DNA of 64,000 nucleotides from Bufo bufo (GCF_905171765.1 NC_053392.1:103342220-103406219), one strand, 5' to 3'. Positions 32,030 to 43,550 are shown, counted from the stretch's first letter. Notes: generated by a model not told the origin, from the letters alone. Made by a program: numbers and translations.

Positions 32030-32193
32030 TCTTGGTGGTCTGATGAAGTGAAACGGTTAATATCAGTATACCTGATGGTCTAGGGCAGTGTAGTGGTTGA
32101 TTCCTAATGTATATTATGGTCTTGTGCTGTGAAAGGCTGACATTGAGGATCCCTGGTGGTCTAGGGCAGTGATGGGGTTAATGTCAGTATACC
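32030..32193. repeat. Short tandem repeat (GGTCTAGGGCAG units)
   Basis: Two or three units share CAGTATACCTGATGGTCTAG and GGTTAAT; another unit follows the PLE at 37069. The PLE therefore inserted into this array. Confidence 0.6.
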
Positions 32194-32490
32194 TTTTTTA
32201 GGGAAGAAAACATTGCACAAACAACCAGCACTACACTAGGGTCACAAGACTTACACCAAATACCCCAAAAAACTGACCAAAACACATACACAACCACAAT
32301 CATGCACAAATAATCTAGGTACAAATATGGATCAGGCACTTTTCACAATTCCCAATACATTCACAAATCAGATCCCCACCAGCCTCACAGCACGATCTAC
32401 ACAACAAGCAAAGAAAAACAACATCACGACGGTTGCATAAATACACACACAATCAATACACACACACCGGGTAAAAAAAGAGAACACGAA

Positions 32491-32508
32491 GGGGGGGGGG
32501 GGGGGGGG
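32491..32508. repeat. Poly-G run (18 G) in the PLE 5' region
   Basis: Uninterrupted homopolymer preceded by a run of A. A G-quadruplex is possible. Together with 9492-9508 it is one of two long G runs in the window. Confidence 0.9.
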
Positions 32509-32570
32509 ATACAAACAAAGAGGTAAAAACAAAAATGTGGAAAATAATAGACACAATATCATAAATTTAA

Positions 32571-34990
32571 TCCAAGTTACTTTGAATGAGAGTCAATTGA
32601 AACTATTAAACAAAGGGTTAAAATTCGCACCTAATGGACCTTTAAAAAAATGTGATTGTATTGGAATAGAAAAATACATAAAAAAAACTGTGTTGTAAAA
32701 AATACTTTATGAAAAACCCACCAATACATCATAGTCCAACAATTTCCACTTATAAAGATGTGGACTTAATTAAATTCTAAAATGTATCCTAAACAGGAAA
32801 TGGGAAAATAATTATTACTGTTTAAAGGGGCAGTAAAGGCAGACATCAGAAGACTGAAAACTAAAAATAAATGCAATCTTATCCAAAATAAAATACAAGC
32901 ATTAAAAGATCTCCAACATAACCAACAAATCATAATTTGCACCGCCGACAAAGGCGGAGCAATAGTGATTTTAAAGGGAACCTGTCGCCTCCAACAAACA
33001 TCCCAAGCCGGCAGCAGTACCTGAGAGTAGCCAGCAGCATGTTTGTAACGATCATTTTCTTCCTGCTGGCTACTCTCAGGTACTGGTGCTGGCTTGGGAT
33101 GTTTGTTGGAGGTGACAGGTTCCCTTTAAGTACGGATAATTATGAAGGAGAATACATCAGACAATTGTCAGATACCAATACATATAAAATATGGACAGGA
33201 GACCCAGTGTAAACATTTGAGGAAGAGTTGAAAAATATATATGTTAGAGCCAAAGAAAGGGGGATTATAAATAAAACGGAATATGATTTCACACTGGGAA
33301 CCCGAAAAAAAAAAATTGCCTGTTTTCTGATGCATCCCCAAAATGCATAAAGATCCAATAAATCCACATGGTAGACCGATAGTTTCGGGAATAGGGTCAT
33401 TGACTAGCAACTTGTTGCAATATTTAGATCATTTCTTGCAATCATATGTAAAAGATACTCCGTCTTATTTAAAAGACATTACTATGGTAGTAAGACTGTT
33501 TGAAAACCTGGTACGTCAGCCCGATTGGATTATGGCAACACTGGATGTTAGTTCATTGTACACTTGTATTAATCACGAACAGGGCATACAAGCAGTATCA
33601 AAAATTTTAATTCAGAAAAATAATCTAAAAAGGGATCGAATACAATTTATTTTGGACAACATCAGATACAGTATGTCCTCACTAATTATTTTTATTTTAA
33701 TTCAAATTATTATTTGCAGATGACCAGTGCCGCCATGGGCACCATATTCGCTCCAAGCTATGCAAATCTATTTATGGCCGCCTATGAACAGATGGAAATA
33801 ACACCGAAGCTGGGATCGAATCTGGTGCTCTGGTTACGGTACATTGACAACATTATTTTAATTTGAAAAGGTACACATGAGTAATTAATGTCATTTATCT
33901 GTAATTATTAATGTAATTAAGATCTGAATGACAATCAGGTTAACTTAAAATTTGCATATAGTGTAAGTACACAATCAGTTCAGTTCCTGGATCTCAATAT
34001 AGAGATCAAGGGACTGAAATTCATATGTAGTACCTACCAAAAGCCGGTAGCCAAAAATAGCTTTATATTAAATACCAGAGGGCATTTACCAAGTTGGTTA
34101 TTGAATGTACCATTTAGTCAGTTCTAGAGATTAAAAAGAAACTGTATACAAAATGGCAATTAGAAAAATAAGCGAAATCTATGAAAATACAACTTTTAGA
34201 AAAAAATGTACTCTTTGTGCCTATTGAATGATTCATTGAATAAAGTAAGAACATTAGATAGGAAAACTTTTTTCCAAATAAGGGAAAAACGAGTAAAGAG
34301 ATAGAAGAGTCCTCCAAAATAATATTGCCGTTTAATGTAGAATACAAAAAAATATCTACCATCATAAACAAACATTGGCACTTATTGCAGGAAGATAAGA
34401 TTTTGGCCACAACACTTCCAAAAAGACCACCAATAGTGTATACAAGGCTTCCTAATTTAACACTTCAGGTAGCTCCAACTATAAAAAGACAGAAGGAAAA
34501 ATCGATAAACACACCATGGGAAAACCTCAAAGGATTCTAAAAATGTGGCCTATGTAGCAATTGTAGGATCACAAAATTTGACAGGAAGACCACTGTAGTA
34601 ACATCGAATACTAATACATTTAATTGGGAAATAAACAAAACGTTGACATGTTTTAGTACAGCAGTAATATAGATTATAGAGTGCCCATGCACCAAACAGT
34701 ATATAGGACTTACAGGAAGAACATTGAAAGTAAGAACATCAGAACATGTAAATAATATCAAGAAAGGATATGAAAAACATACGTATCACATCACTTTAAA
34801 CTACATCATGTCAGTAATCCATCAGGCTTGAAATATGCGGCAATTCAATCAGTAAAAAATGATTGGAGAGGAGGGGACTTTATATAAAAAATGTCAAGAT
34901 ATGAATCTAGAATGATTTATAAATTTGGATCACTGGCACTTTTTGGACTCAATTCGGAGATTTTTGGTTTCTTATAAGAGGACCAGTGGA
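32571..34990 (+). pseudogene. PLE protein: reverse transcriptase plus GIY-YIG endonuclease, broken
   Basis: Conserved pieces in order: LNESQLKLLNKGLKFAPNGP (about 32590-32650), ADKGGAIVI (32945) interrupted by a MITE, YEGEYIRQLSDTNTYK, then the 126-codon frame 33343-33723 with HKDPINPHGRPIVSG and TLDVSSLYT (motif A). GTIFAPSYANLFM (33735-33780) and RYIDN (33838-33852, motif C) follow. Next come CGLCSNC and CPCTKQYIGLTGRTLKVRTSEH (34545-34760), the GIY-YIG nuclease with its upstream Cys motif. This order is diagnostic of Penelope-like elements. Motif C has YIDN where the family has YIDD, so a catalytic Asp is lost. Stops and frameshifts occur throughout. Confidence 0.85.
32971..33129. repeat. 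TTAA MITE inserted in the PLE reading frame
   Basis: A 155-bp palindromic element starts AAAGGGAACCTGTCGCCTCC and ends with its complement GGAGGTGACAGGTTCCCTTT, flanked by TTAA on both sides. Removing the element and one TTAA leaves the PLE frame continuous across the site (VI then LSTDNYEGEY), so the insertion boundary is exact. Confidence 0.92.
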
Positions 34991-35317
34991 ATATTTACAC
35001 GATGTGTCGATGCCCGGCTGTTTTACCAGCGCATTGACACGTCCTGCATCCCCCCACTGGCCCACAACATCAACAACTATGAAGAATCTATTTTATTTTT
35101 AATAATTTTTTAATAATTTTTTATTATTTTTTATTTTTAATATTTTAATATTTCATTTTTTTATTTTAATATTTTGTCTCATGCATTTTTCATGTACTTT
35201 TTATACATTTTGTATTGATTTTTCCATACTATATTATATATGGGAGGTATTAATATAGAGATCCTGGAGAATATCCTGTAGGATAAACAAAATATAAAAA
35301 AGGCACTAATATGTGTG
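34991..35317. other. PLE 3' non-coding region
   Basis: Extremely AT-rich (TTTTTAATATT repeats around 35090-35180). No feature beyond the PLE backbone is seen. Confidence 0.5.
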
Positions 35318-36090
35318 TTAGGGCTCTTTCACACTTGCGTTGTCCGGATCCGGCATGTACTCCACTTGCCGGAATTACACTCCGGATCCGGAAAAACGCA
35401 AGTGTACTGAAAGCATTTGAAGACGGAACCGTCTTCCAAATGCTTTCAGTGTTACTATGGCACCCAGGACGCTATTAAAGTCCTGGTTGCCATAGTAGTA
35501 GTGGGGAGCGGGGGAGCGGTATACTTACAGTCCGTGCGGCTCCCGGGGCGCTCCAGAATGACGTCAGAGCGCCCCATGCGCATGGATGACGTGATCCATG
35601 CGATCACGTGATCCATGCGCTTGGGGCGCCCTGACGTCACTCTGGAGCGCCCGGGGAGCCGCACGGACGGTAAGTACACTGCTCCCCCGCTCCCCGCTAC
35701 ACTTACCATGGCTGTCAGGACTTTAGCGTCCCGGCAGCCATGGTAACCACTCTGAAAAAGCTAAATGTCGGCTCCGGCAATGCGCCGAAACGACGTTTAG
35801 CTTAAGGCCGGATCCGGATCAATGCCTTTCAATGGGCATTAATTCCGGATCCGGCCTTGCGGCAAGTGTTCCGGATTTTTGGCCGGAGCAAAAAGCGCAG
35901 CATGCTGCGGTATTTTCTCCGGCCAACAAACGTTCCGTACCGGAACTGAAGACATCCTGATGCATCCTGAACGGATTACTCTCCATTCAGAATGCATGGG
36001 GATAATCCTGATCAGGATTCTTCCGGCATAGAGCCCCGACGACGGAACTCTATGCCGGAAGACAATAACGCAGGTGTGAAAGAGCCCTAA
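35318..36090. repeat. PIF/Harbinger-like MITE no. 1 (inside the PLE)
   Basis: Element 35321-36087 starts GGGCTCTTTCACACTTGCGT and ends GCAGGTGTGAAAGAGCCC, flanked by TTA and TAA. Long arms carry GGATCCGG repeats, and the centre is a GC-rich palindrome with CCATGCGCATGG-like sequence. Two splice-donor-like GTAAGTA matches face outward at 35522 (minus) and 35670 (plus). No ORF is credible. Confidence 0.85.
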
Positions 36091-36385
36091 AACCACTTAT
36101 TATAGGTATGGGTAAATAGAAACAGCACGTTGAAAGGTAACATAATCATATCAATCAATTACAATTGGGTTTCATTTTTAAATAAAAAGTATCTACCCAA
36201 TGCGGTCGGATTACATCTACCGCGTAGTCTGAACAGCTGAATATGTAAGTGCGAATATATATAGTCCGGTCAAGGTTTTATACAAACATACTGATTGGAT
36301 TCAGTCCGGTGCAGATCTTTGTAACAGCTAGAATGACCTAATAAAAGGATTGATTCCGTCCCTCATTTTCATATAACTGTTACAA

Positions 36386-36420
36386 CTGAGGAAGAAGCCC
36401 GGGAGGTTTCGAAACGTGTC
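36386..36420 (+). ncRNA. Hammerhead-like motif in the PLE 3' region
   Basis: CTGAGGA (36386-36392), an extra A, stem II GAAGCC/GGTTTC (6 bp with one G-T pair) closed by a CGGGA loop, GAAAC (36411-36415), then GTGTC ending at 36420. Stem III is very short and stem I weak (a few pairs with TGGTGAACA). Hammerheads in PLE terminal regions have been reported. This copy's core matches, but the extra A and weak stems make activity doubtful. Confidence 0.55.
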
Positions 36421-37077
36421 TGGTGAACATATAGAGACAGCGATACAAGGAAAATACAAGAAGCTGGACTAATAAGAAAAATCGCATGTCCGCTGAACGC
36501 GATCAAAAGTCTTGGAGTTAGCGTCTCAAAGTCCCCAACCTGCATGCGCGGAGAAGTAAGTGCCGGCACCAGCAGATGGGACTGACTAAATTGAAAACTA
36601 CTCAAGAGTCTGGTAAGTGCAAATGTATTATATCATACTCAAATCAAAGGCTGATTCAAATATTGACTATTATGCTGTTCATGGAACGGTGATATAAAGC
36701 GGCAACTATAATATACCAAGACGATTAGGAACTAATCAATTCTAATACATGCAGCAAGACAACAACAATAAGATACTTTTGCAGATATCTGTGACATCGC
36801 TGTGAATAATTAAAAAAGTGCCTGAGCTCCGCACTAGCTATTAATAGAGGGACTGTGATATTATATTATTTCAACTGAAGGACTATGCGCATCAACATAT
36901 GATTATGTCTATTCTTTTTAACGTTTTTTAAGATTATGTATGAAAGTTATAGGGGTATCTGTGTTTTATGTGGAATATATTCTAAGGGCGAAATAAGAAT
37001 AAATTGTAATATATTCTTTTTGTTTTAACTATTGTTATGTAATAGGAAGCCAGCCAATAATTGAATAACAGTATACC

Positions 37078-37584
37078 AGGTGGTCTAGGGCAAACAGTTA
37101 ATCGTATTATCCTTGAAGGAGGGCAGTTTAAACTTGCCCTTGCTGTAACTTCATGTTCCTTCCCTGTCATGATCATAGAGATTGGTTTAGGGATGGGATA
37201 GAGAGAACCATGCAGCTGTACTTTACATCTACACAGCTCTCTCTATGATTGTGCAGAGTAATTTAGGGATGATCAGCCAGATAATAGGGGGAAAGTCAGC
37301 TTGTAGTGAGGTGGATTGATCACAGATGGACATACCTTTTACATTAACTATTAAAAAAATTAACATCTGCCTTCTTCTGAAACCTCTCATCCCAGATGGA
37401 GCCCAGAGAATGTCAGTAGGTAAAGATATCCTGTTCTTGAGATGTTACAGCTTATAGAAGCCCAGAAACAGGTACACAGCAAGCTGACCTTCCTCCAGCT
37501 GAGAAACACAGTTGCAGACCCCACCATGAAAAAGCCTCAGCCAAGAGCTGAATGGGCAAAGATCTAACTGTGATGAACTTGAAT
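37078..37584. other. No recognised feature
   Basis: Starts with a unit of the array interrupted by the PLE. The rest contains no recognisable gene. Confidence 0.4.
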
Positions 37585-37927
37585 TTAAAGGGAATCTGTC
37601 AGCTCCAAAACACACCCAAACTAGATTAGGCAGTGTATAGTGTAAGTAACGCTGAGTCCGGTTATATAATTATTATCTTCATACCTGTATTCTGACACTA
37701 TGCTCCAACAAACCAGTAGTACAATGCATTGAGAGGACTCCTCTTTGAGTCCTCCCCATTATGAGCTCAGGAGACCTCTCAATGCATTTTACGGCTGGTT
37801 TGTTGGAGCATAGCATCAGAATGCAGGTATGAAGATGATAATTATATAACTGGACTCAGCGTCATTTAGACTATACACCGCTTACTCCAGTTTGGGGGGT
37901 GATTTGGAGCTAAGAGATTCCCTTTAA
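37585..37927. repeat. TTAA foldback MITE
   Basis: Flanked by TTAA (37585-37588 and 37924-37927). Ends AAGGGAATCTGTCAGCTCC and TAAGAGATTCCCTT are inverted, and most of the length forms a hairpin sharing TGCTCCAACAAACCAG with its complement. It shows the same terminal style as the MITE at 32971. Confidence 0.9.
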
Positions 37928-38661
37928 AGATATTTGTAAGTGGAGATGGATTTTTGAGGTTGCAGTAAATGTTATGTGTTGACTATGGTTTCATTTGAAT
38001 CTATAATAACTTTCTCGGTCACATATGTAGCTTCTACTACCATATCATGGATCACTAACTTACTGTGTATGTGACCAATATTTAACAGTCTTCAACATAT
38101 ATCCTTAACCTCCATAATGGCTTATACTAATAGCTATGACTAAGAATACACATGTTTTTTCTTGTATGTAATTTATAATAATGGACAATGCTTTTAGAGT
38201 GAAGAAGTCTGCATTACTCTGTCATTATTAGGTTCAGCCAGAGCTAAACTGGAGAGTAGAGGACTGTTCTGTCTTCTCCTTATTCACTGCTCCACTTCAC
38301 TTCCTGCTTCTCTTTGGACACAGCAGGAAATGGCTGGGAATGCCGCTCAGCCAATCATTGGCAAAGGCGGGTCATCACTGCAGCCAGTGATTGGCTGAAT
38401 AGCATTCCTAGCTATTTTCTGCTGTGTCTAGTGAAAGCCAGGAAGTTGATTGTAGACCCGGGCTTCGTCAGAATGGCAGCAGTGGAGGATCAACAAGATG
38501 AGTATGACATCTGTTATATTTTTATTCATTTCTTTGCCATTCAAGATCTTTTTTTCTACTGGAATAACCTTTTAAATCATGAAAGATTATGCTAATGTGA
38601 TGTCATGTTTGTGTCTTGGGTGGCAGAAATACATAGTTATCTCTAAAGCTAGCTCTCTAAA
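37928..38661. other. No gene; small palindrome near 38315-38430
   Basis: GACACAGCAGGAAATGGCTG and CAGCCAATCA recur inverted within about 110 bp, probably the core of an eroded MITE. Nothing else is recognised. Confidence 0.4.
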
Positions 38662-40166
38662 TACAGTCCTGTGGAAAAGTATTTGCCCCTTACAGATTTC
38701 TTTTGTTTTTTGCACATTTCTCTCACTTAAATGTTTCAGATTATCAAGCAAATTTGAATATCAGACAAAGATAACCTGAGTAAATACCAAAATGCTGTTT
38801 TTTAATCGCTGATTTTTTTTTTTAAGGGAAAAAAGCTATCCAAACCAATCTGACTCTATGTGAAAAAGTAATTGCCCTCTAAGCCTAGTAACTTCTTGTG
38901 CCACCCTTGTTGGCAACCACTACAGTCAGGCGTTTGCGATAACTGGCAATGAGTCACATCTCTGTGGAGGAATTTTGTCCCACTCCTTGCAGAATGAATT
39001 TCATTTAGCCACATTGGAGGGTTTTTGAGCATGAATGGCCTGTTTAAGATCATGTCACAGCATCTCAATCGGCTTTAAGTCTGAACTTTGACTAGGGCTC
39101 TCCAAAACCTTCATTTATTTATTTTTTTTGCCATTCAGAAGTGGAATTGCTGGTGTGCTTTGGATCATTGTCCTGCTGCAGAGCCCAAGTACGCTTGAGC
39201 TTAAGGTCATGAACTGATGGCTGGACATTCTCCTTCAGGATTTTCTGGTATGGAGCAGAATTCATGGTTCCATAAATTACAGCAAGTCGTCCAGGTTCTG
39301 AAGCAGCAAAACAGCCCCAGATCATCACACTACCACCACCATGTTTGACTCTCGGTATGATGTTCTTTTTTGGAAATGCCCTGTTAGTTTTACGCCAGAT
39401 GTAATCGGAAGCATACCTTACAAAAAGTTCCACTTTTGCCTTGTCAGTCCAAAACCTTGGGGATTATCAAGATATTTTTTTTTTTTGCAAATGTGAGACG
39501 GGTCTTTGTGTTTTGTTTTGGTTAGCATTCCCATGCATACCATTTTTGCCCGGTCTCTTTCTAATTGTTGAATCATGAACACTGACCTTACCTGAGGCAA
39601 GCGAGGCCTGCACTGCATTAGATGTTGTAATTTTGGTAGGCTGGCCACTCCTTGGAAGGTTCACTACTGTTCCATCTTTTCTCCATGTGTGGATAATAGC
39701 TCTCACTGTGGTTTGCTGGAGTCCTAAAGCCTCAGAAATGGCTTTGTAACCTTTTCCAGACTTCCTTTCTCATCTGTTCTTGAATGTCTTCCGATCCGGG
39801 CATGATGTGTTGCTTTTTAAGATCTTTTAGCCTATGTCATGTTGTCAGATGGATTCTATTTAAGTGATTTCTTGAGTCTACAGGTCTGGCAGTAATCAGG
39901 CCTGGGTTTGGCTAGTGAGACAGAACTCAGCTTTCCAAAAACTGTCACAGTTAATTCATAATTTTTTGACAAAGGGCCAAGTTGTTGGGGATAGCTTTGC
40001 TCCCTTAATGCATGAAATCATCATTTAAAAACTGATTTTTGTTTTTACTTAGGTTATTTTTGTCTGATATTCAAATTTGTCTGATAATCTGAAATATTTA
40101 AGTGAGACGAATGTACAAAAACAAAATAAATCTCTAAGGGGGCAAATACTTTTCCACAACACTGTA
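38662..40166 (-). mobile_element. Tc1-like transposon with about 210-bp inverted repeats
   Basis: Element 38664-40164 starts CAGTCCTGTGGAAAAGTATT and ends in the inverted AATACTTTTCCACAACACTG, flanked by TA (38662-38663 and 40165-40166). The inverted repeats extend inward about 210 bp with roughly 80% agreement, a length found in the IR/DR group of Tc1-like elements. The transposase is on the minus strand and broken, so this copy is immobile on its own. Confidence 0.92.
38885..39803 (-). pseudogene. Tc1-like transposase, frameshifted
   Basis: The probable start is the ATG at 39803. A helix-turn-helix region follows (VIIHTWRKDGTVVNLPRSGQ region, about 39640-39710). The catalytic triad is recognisable across frames: Asp in LTDKAKVELF (about 39440), Asp in QQDNDPKHTS (about 39150) and Glu in DLKPIEML (about 39075), so spacing is of DDE type. 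VKHGGGSVMIWGCFAAS (39300-39350) is the Tc1 signature block. Frameshifts occur at a long A run (39470-39485) and near 39120 (A8 then TAAATAAATG). The product ends at 38885. Related to vertebrate Tc1 families; I do not assign a named one. Confidence 0.88.
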
Positions 40167-40601
40167 TTTTCCACTAGCCACTGTGCTGTGCCACATTTCT
40201 CTACATTGTCCTATTTTGGCATAATAAAGTTTACATTATAATTAACCGTATTAGTGCGCGCTGCCCGGGGACAGTGTATAATCAAAGCTCTCCATTCAAT
40301 CAGGCATATTTTTACATAAGTAATGCTATTATATTCCTGCAGAAGTTGAAAAGGTTAGTTATTTCTGTGACATATTAGATCATGAAACATATTGTTATTG
40401 TGAGTTTATTCTAATGCCAAGTTATCAGCATTATTTATGTGCTTTGAATACTGAACAGGCTGCAGATCAGCTCATTGTGAAGAACCTGCCCGAATTTTTA
40501 TGTTCTAAATGAAAAATAGATGTACCAACTCTTTCATTTTAATAAAATGCATTCTACAGAAGGCAGACCTGCAACTACATTTGAAGATTGATACAGGTCG
40601 G
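40167..40601. other. No gene; non-repetitive AT-rich stretch
   Basis: 40320-40560 lacks MITE signatures and has no ORF; considered as a possible conserved non-coding element in the findings. Confidence 0.35.
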
Positions 40602-41244
40602 TAAGGGTAGGTTCACACCATTTAACTGAACTGGCAGCCTGCCAGTGTTCACTGGATCCAGCCCAGATGGATACTGCTATTCACCACCGGACCACAAAGA
40701 CTATAATGGTATATGGACATGTAGTGGGCATAAGGACAGTTTTTGTATGGCCCGAAAGCTGGCATTTTGCTGGAAAGCCAGCGGATCCCTCCTGAATCCC
40801 ATTATCAGGGGCGGTAGCTATAGGCTAAGCAGGGAAAGTGGCTGCTTTATGGTGGGAACTCAGAAGGGGCCTACTCAGGAGGAGGACTAAAAGTTTTTAC
40901 TGTCAAGGCCCCCTCAACAGTATTATACAATAACATTATATACAGAGAAACTGTAGGAAATGGACAGAGCTGCTGCTGGGCCTCGTCAGAGAGAGATCTT
41001 GACTAACCACAGGAGTTGGGATTCACTGAAGTCGGGGGTTGCAAAGAAGTTGCTGGTGGGGGGCCCATTCAAAAATCTGCTGTGGGGCCCAGTTATTTCT
41101 AGTTATGCCACTACCTATTATAGTCTATGAGGTCTGGCAGTCAGCAGCAGTATCTGGCTGTGCTGGATCTGGTGAACTCTAGCAGGCTGTTCTCTGCTGG
41201 AACAGCCTGCCTGATCAGTTAAATAGAGGCGTAAATCTACCTTG
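40602..41244. repeat. Probable PIF/Harbinger-like MITE with a hAT insert
   Basis: Starts GGGTAGGTTCACACC after TAA at 40602. The right end GCGTAAATCTACC (41229-41241) is a diverged inverted terminus, with its TAA changed to TTG. The arms contain GGATCCAGC and ACAGCCTGCC-type sequence as in the other members. A 308-bp hAT sits inside. Confidence 0.5.
40798..41121. mobile_element. Small non-autonomous hAT, 8-bp duplication
   Basis: Element 40806-41113 starts CAGGGGCGGTAGCTATAG and ends CTAGTTATGCCACTA, imperfect inverted termini of hAT type. Flanks CCCATTAT and CCTATTAT match at 7 of 8 positions. No ORF is seen. Confidence 0.75.
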
Positions 41245-41820
41245 ATGGTTATGTAAAGTCAACACTATTGTAACCCATATATGTAGTTCCTATGAGTATG
41301 GAAGTGGTCACATGCATTATGTATGGAGCCAGAAAAATGCTTATAGAAGGCTCCATACCACCACCTGCCTCTGAAGTTGACAGAAAAATAACCTTTACTT
41401 TTGGATGCCATGTTATGGAGATATTTCTCTTAGAAGCAATGAGTTCTGTAATTTGTGAGATCCATGGATCGGCCTAGGTTTTGTAAGCACATTTCACAGA
41501 TGCTTGATCTAATGGCTTGATCTAATGGACATTTGGGGAATTTGGAGTCAACCGCTTGAACTCTTTATTGTGTTCCTAGCATTTTTTGTAATGTGGCAGG
41601 TACACCGTACAAGAATGTCAGAACCCAAGGTTTCCCAGCAGAACATGGCCGATGGTATCACTCTGCCTGGTGTGCACCAATGTTATAAGAACATTGCAAT
41701 GGGTGGTTCTATTTCCTGACAATCGGGGTGTCATTCTGGCCTATATATATTTTATTCTTGCACTTTTAATCCTTAGAGAGGAAATGTAATGTTTCCCCTC
41801 AATTGAGACAGCTTGTTAGA
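41245..41820. other. No recognised feature
   Basis: Two frames of about 60 codons have no recognisable content. Nothing else is seen. Confidence 0.35.
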
Positions 41821-42845
41821 CAGCCATGGGGGTCGATTGAACGAGATGGGTCCCAGATCAGGTGGATCACATAACTAATCCTCTAGAATTACAAGAGGCT
41901 AAGCAAGCTCTTCTCCTTATTATGGGTGCCACAGTTTTAGCAAAATAGGTTGAAGAACCAGACAGAGGATAATGATTCTCTCCTACAAGGGATAGGAATT
42001 TGGTTAGTAGCAAACGAGCAACGAGTCCATCAACCTTGGAAGGGTAAAAAAAAAGGTGGAAGGTGAGACTAGCATTAAGAGGGGGGCCCTATTTTGACTT
42101 TTGGTATAGGGCGTAAGCTACTCTGTGTATACGTTTGACTCAACCTATATTAGACTGTAATGTATATAGTATATGAGGTAAAATGCGCTAGTTATCAGGT
42201 GTAGTAATAAACCATTTGCATTTACAAAAACATTTAACAGTCAGGGGGGTCCATGGTTGAGTTGGGTCCCAGATCAGGTTGATCGCCAGGGGTGTACCTA
42301 GCCTTTATGCTGCCTGAGGCAAAAACTGAAATGGCACCCCTCCCCAATGCCAATTTCTTAACCTAACCCCTTCACTTAAGCCCATGGCCCTGCGGCTGCC
42401 CCTCTTTTGCCCCTACCTGGTGCTGCCTGAGGCTCACCTGGCCTCATTGGTGGTACACCTCTGTTGATCACAAAATGAATCCTTTAGAATGACGGGATGC
42501 TAAGCAAGTTCTTCTCCTCGTCATGGGTACACGATGCTAAGAAGGATGAAGAACCAGCTAGAAGATAATGATTCTCTAATACAAGAGATGGGAAGTGGGT
42601 TGAAGGAAAATAACCAATGGGTCCATCAATCCTGGAAGGGCAAAAAAGATTTGGGTGGGAAAGTGAAACCAGCATCAGAAGGAAAGCCCCATTTTGGTTT
42701 TTGGTATAGGGCCCTATCTACTCTATGTATACCTTTTACTCGACCTGTAGCAGACTGTATTGTATATAGTATTTCAGATGAAATGCACTAGATGTCAGGT
42801 GTAGTAATAAACCATTAGTATTATCATTTACAGACACAAAAAAAC
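41821..42845. repeat. Tandem duplication of a 0.4-kb unit, second unit carrying a hAT
   Basis: Unit 1 (41821-42240) and unit 2 (42241-42845) share GGGTCCCAGATCAGG, GATGCTAAGCAAG or its variant, GATAATGATTCTCT, TTTTGGTATAGGGC, and TAGTAATAAACCATT near the end. Divergence is moderate (roughly 15-20% by eye). Unit 2 is longer by a 177-bp hAT at 42287-42463 that unit 1 lacks. No coding capacity is recognised. Duplicated LTRs were considered but no TG...CA ends are evident. Confidence 0.8.
42279..42471. mobile_element. 177-bp non-autonomous hAT
   Basis: Element 42287-42463 starts CAGGGGTGTACCTAG and ends GGTGGTACACCTCTG. Flanks TTGATCGC and TTGATCAC match at 7 of 8. The pre-insertion sequence is visible in the sister repeat unit at about 41863. 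Confidence 0.85.
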
Positions 42846-43159
42846 TTGAAATCTTCACATACACTTTACTTAATCATCTGTAAAATACACAAATGTAGAT
42901 CCCACAGTTTATTAATAGGTGTATTTCAAGATAATACTACATTTTACTGTGTAATAATTGTTCTCAGTGTTGAGTTTACTGGACCATGCAACTGTCATAA
43001 AGCCAAATATCCTCTGAGAAAATTACTTTACAGCAATGTTAATTATATTCTCTATGGTCAAATTCAATGCAATCTTTAAATACAAGATAAATTAATGTAA
43101 TATTGTGTGTAGATGAAATTATTATTGTCAAGAGCATGGGGGAAGAGGGTTAGGTGGAG
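42846..43159. other. No recognised feature
   Basis: AT-rich sequence without recognisable elements. Confidence 0.35.
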
Positions 43160-43550
43160 TTAAAAGGGTTGTCTCGGAAGACAGCTCCTTTTAAAATTGA
43201 TGCCAGTTTGGTGAGCAGCAGATAACCCATTTGACTTCCAGAATGTTTCTACTGATGATCTCTGGATAGGTCATTGGTATCTGATTGCAGGGGGTTCGAC
43301 ACCCAGGGCACCCACCGATCGCCTGTTAGAGAAGGCATCAGGGCAGTTTTGCCTAGGTCATATAATGTCACGTTCATCATGGCCTAGGTACAGCTCAACC
43401 CCATTGAAGTGAACTGTACAATGTACGATGTGCTTTCTGAAACAACTGATCAGCAGGGGTCCCAGGTGTCAGACCCCCACCAATCAGATACTGATTACCT
43501 ATCCAGAGTATAGTTATCAGGTGTAGAAAAGACTCAGAAAACCCCTTTAA
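43160..43550. repeat. TTAA-type MITE
   Basis: TTAA at 43160-43163 and 43547-43550 flank AAGGGTTGTCTCGGAAGA and its eroded counterpart CTCAGAAAACCCCTTTAA. The interior has the inverted pair GGGGGTTCGACACCCAGGG / CCCAGGTGTCAGACCCCC. Confidence 0.85.

Larger units (their letters stand above)
32185..37077 (+). mobile_element. Penelope-like retroelement (PLE), about 4.9 kb with nested MITEs
   Basis: The repeat CAGTATACC (32185-32193 and 37069-37077) brackets 4,875 bp. Since the target is itself a tandem repeat carrying CAGTATACC, the duplication is supportive rather than decisive. Inside are PLE protein remnants on the plus strand, a G run (32491-32508), a TTAA MITE (32971-33129), a PIF-like MITE (35321-36087) and a hammerhead-like motif (36386). 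Without the two MITEs it is about 4 kb. The coding region is broken, so it is dead. Confidence 0.7.

Noticed and set aside
32038..32056. CTGATGA-AGT-GAAAC resembling a hammerhead core
   Set aside because: Only three bases separate the two core parts, so stem II cannot form; it is in a short tandem repeat.
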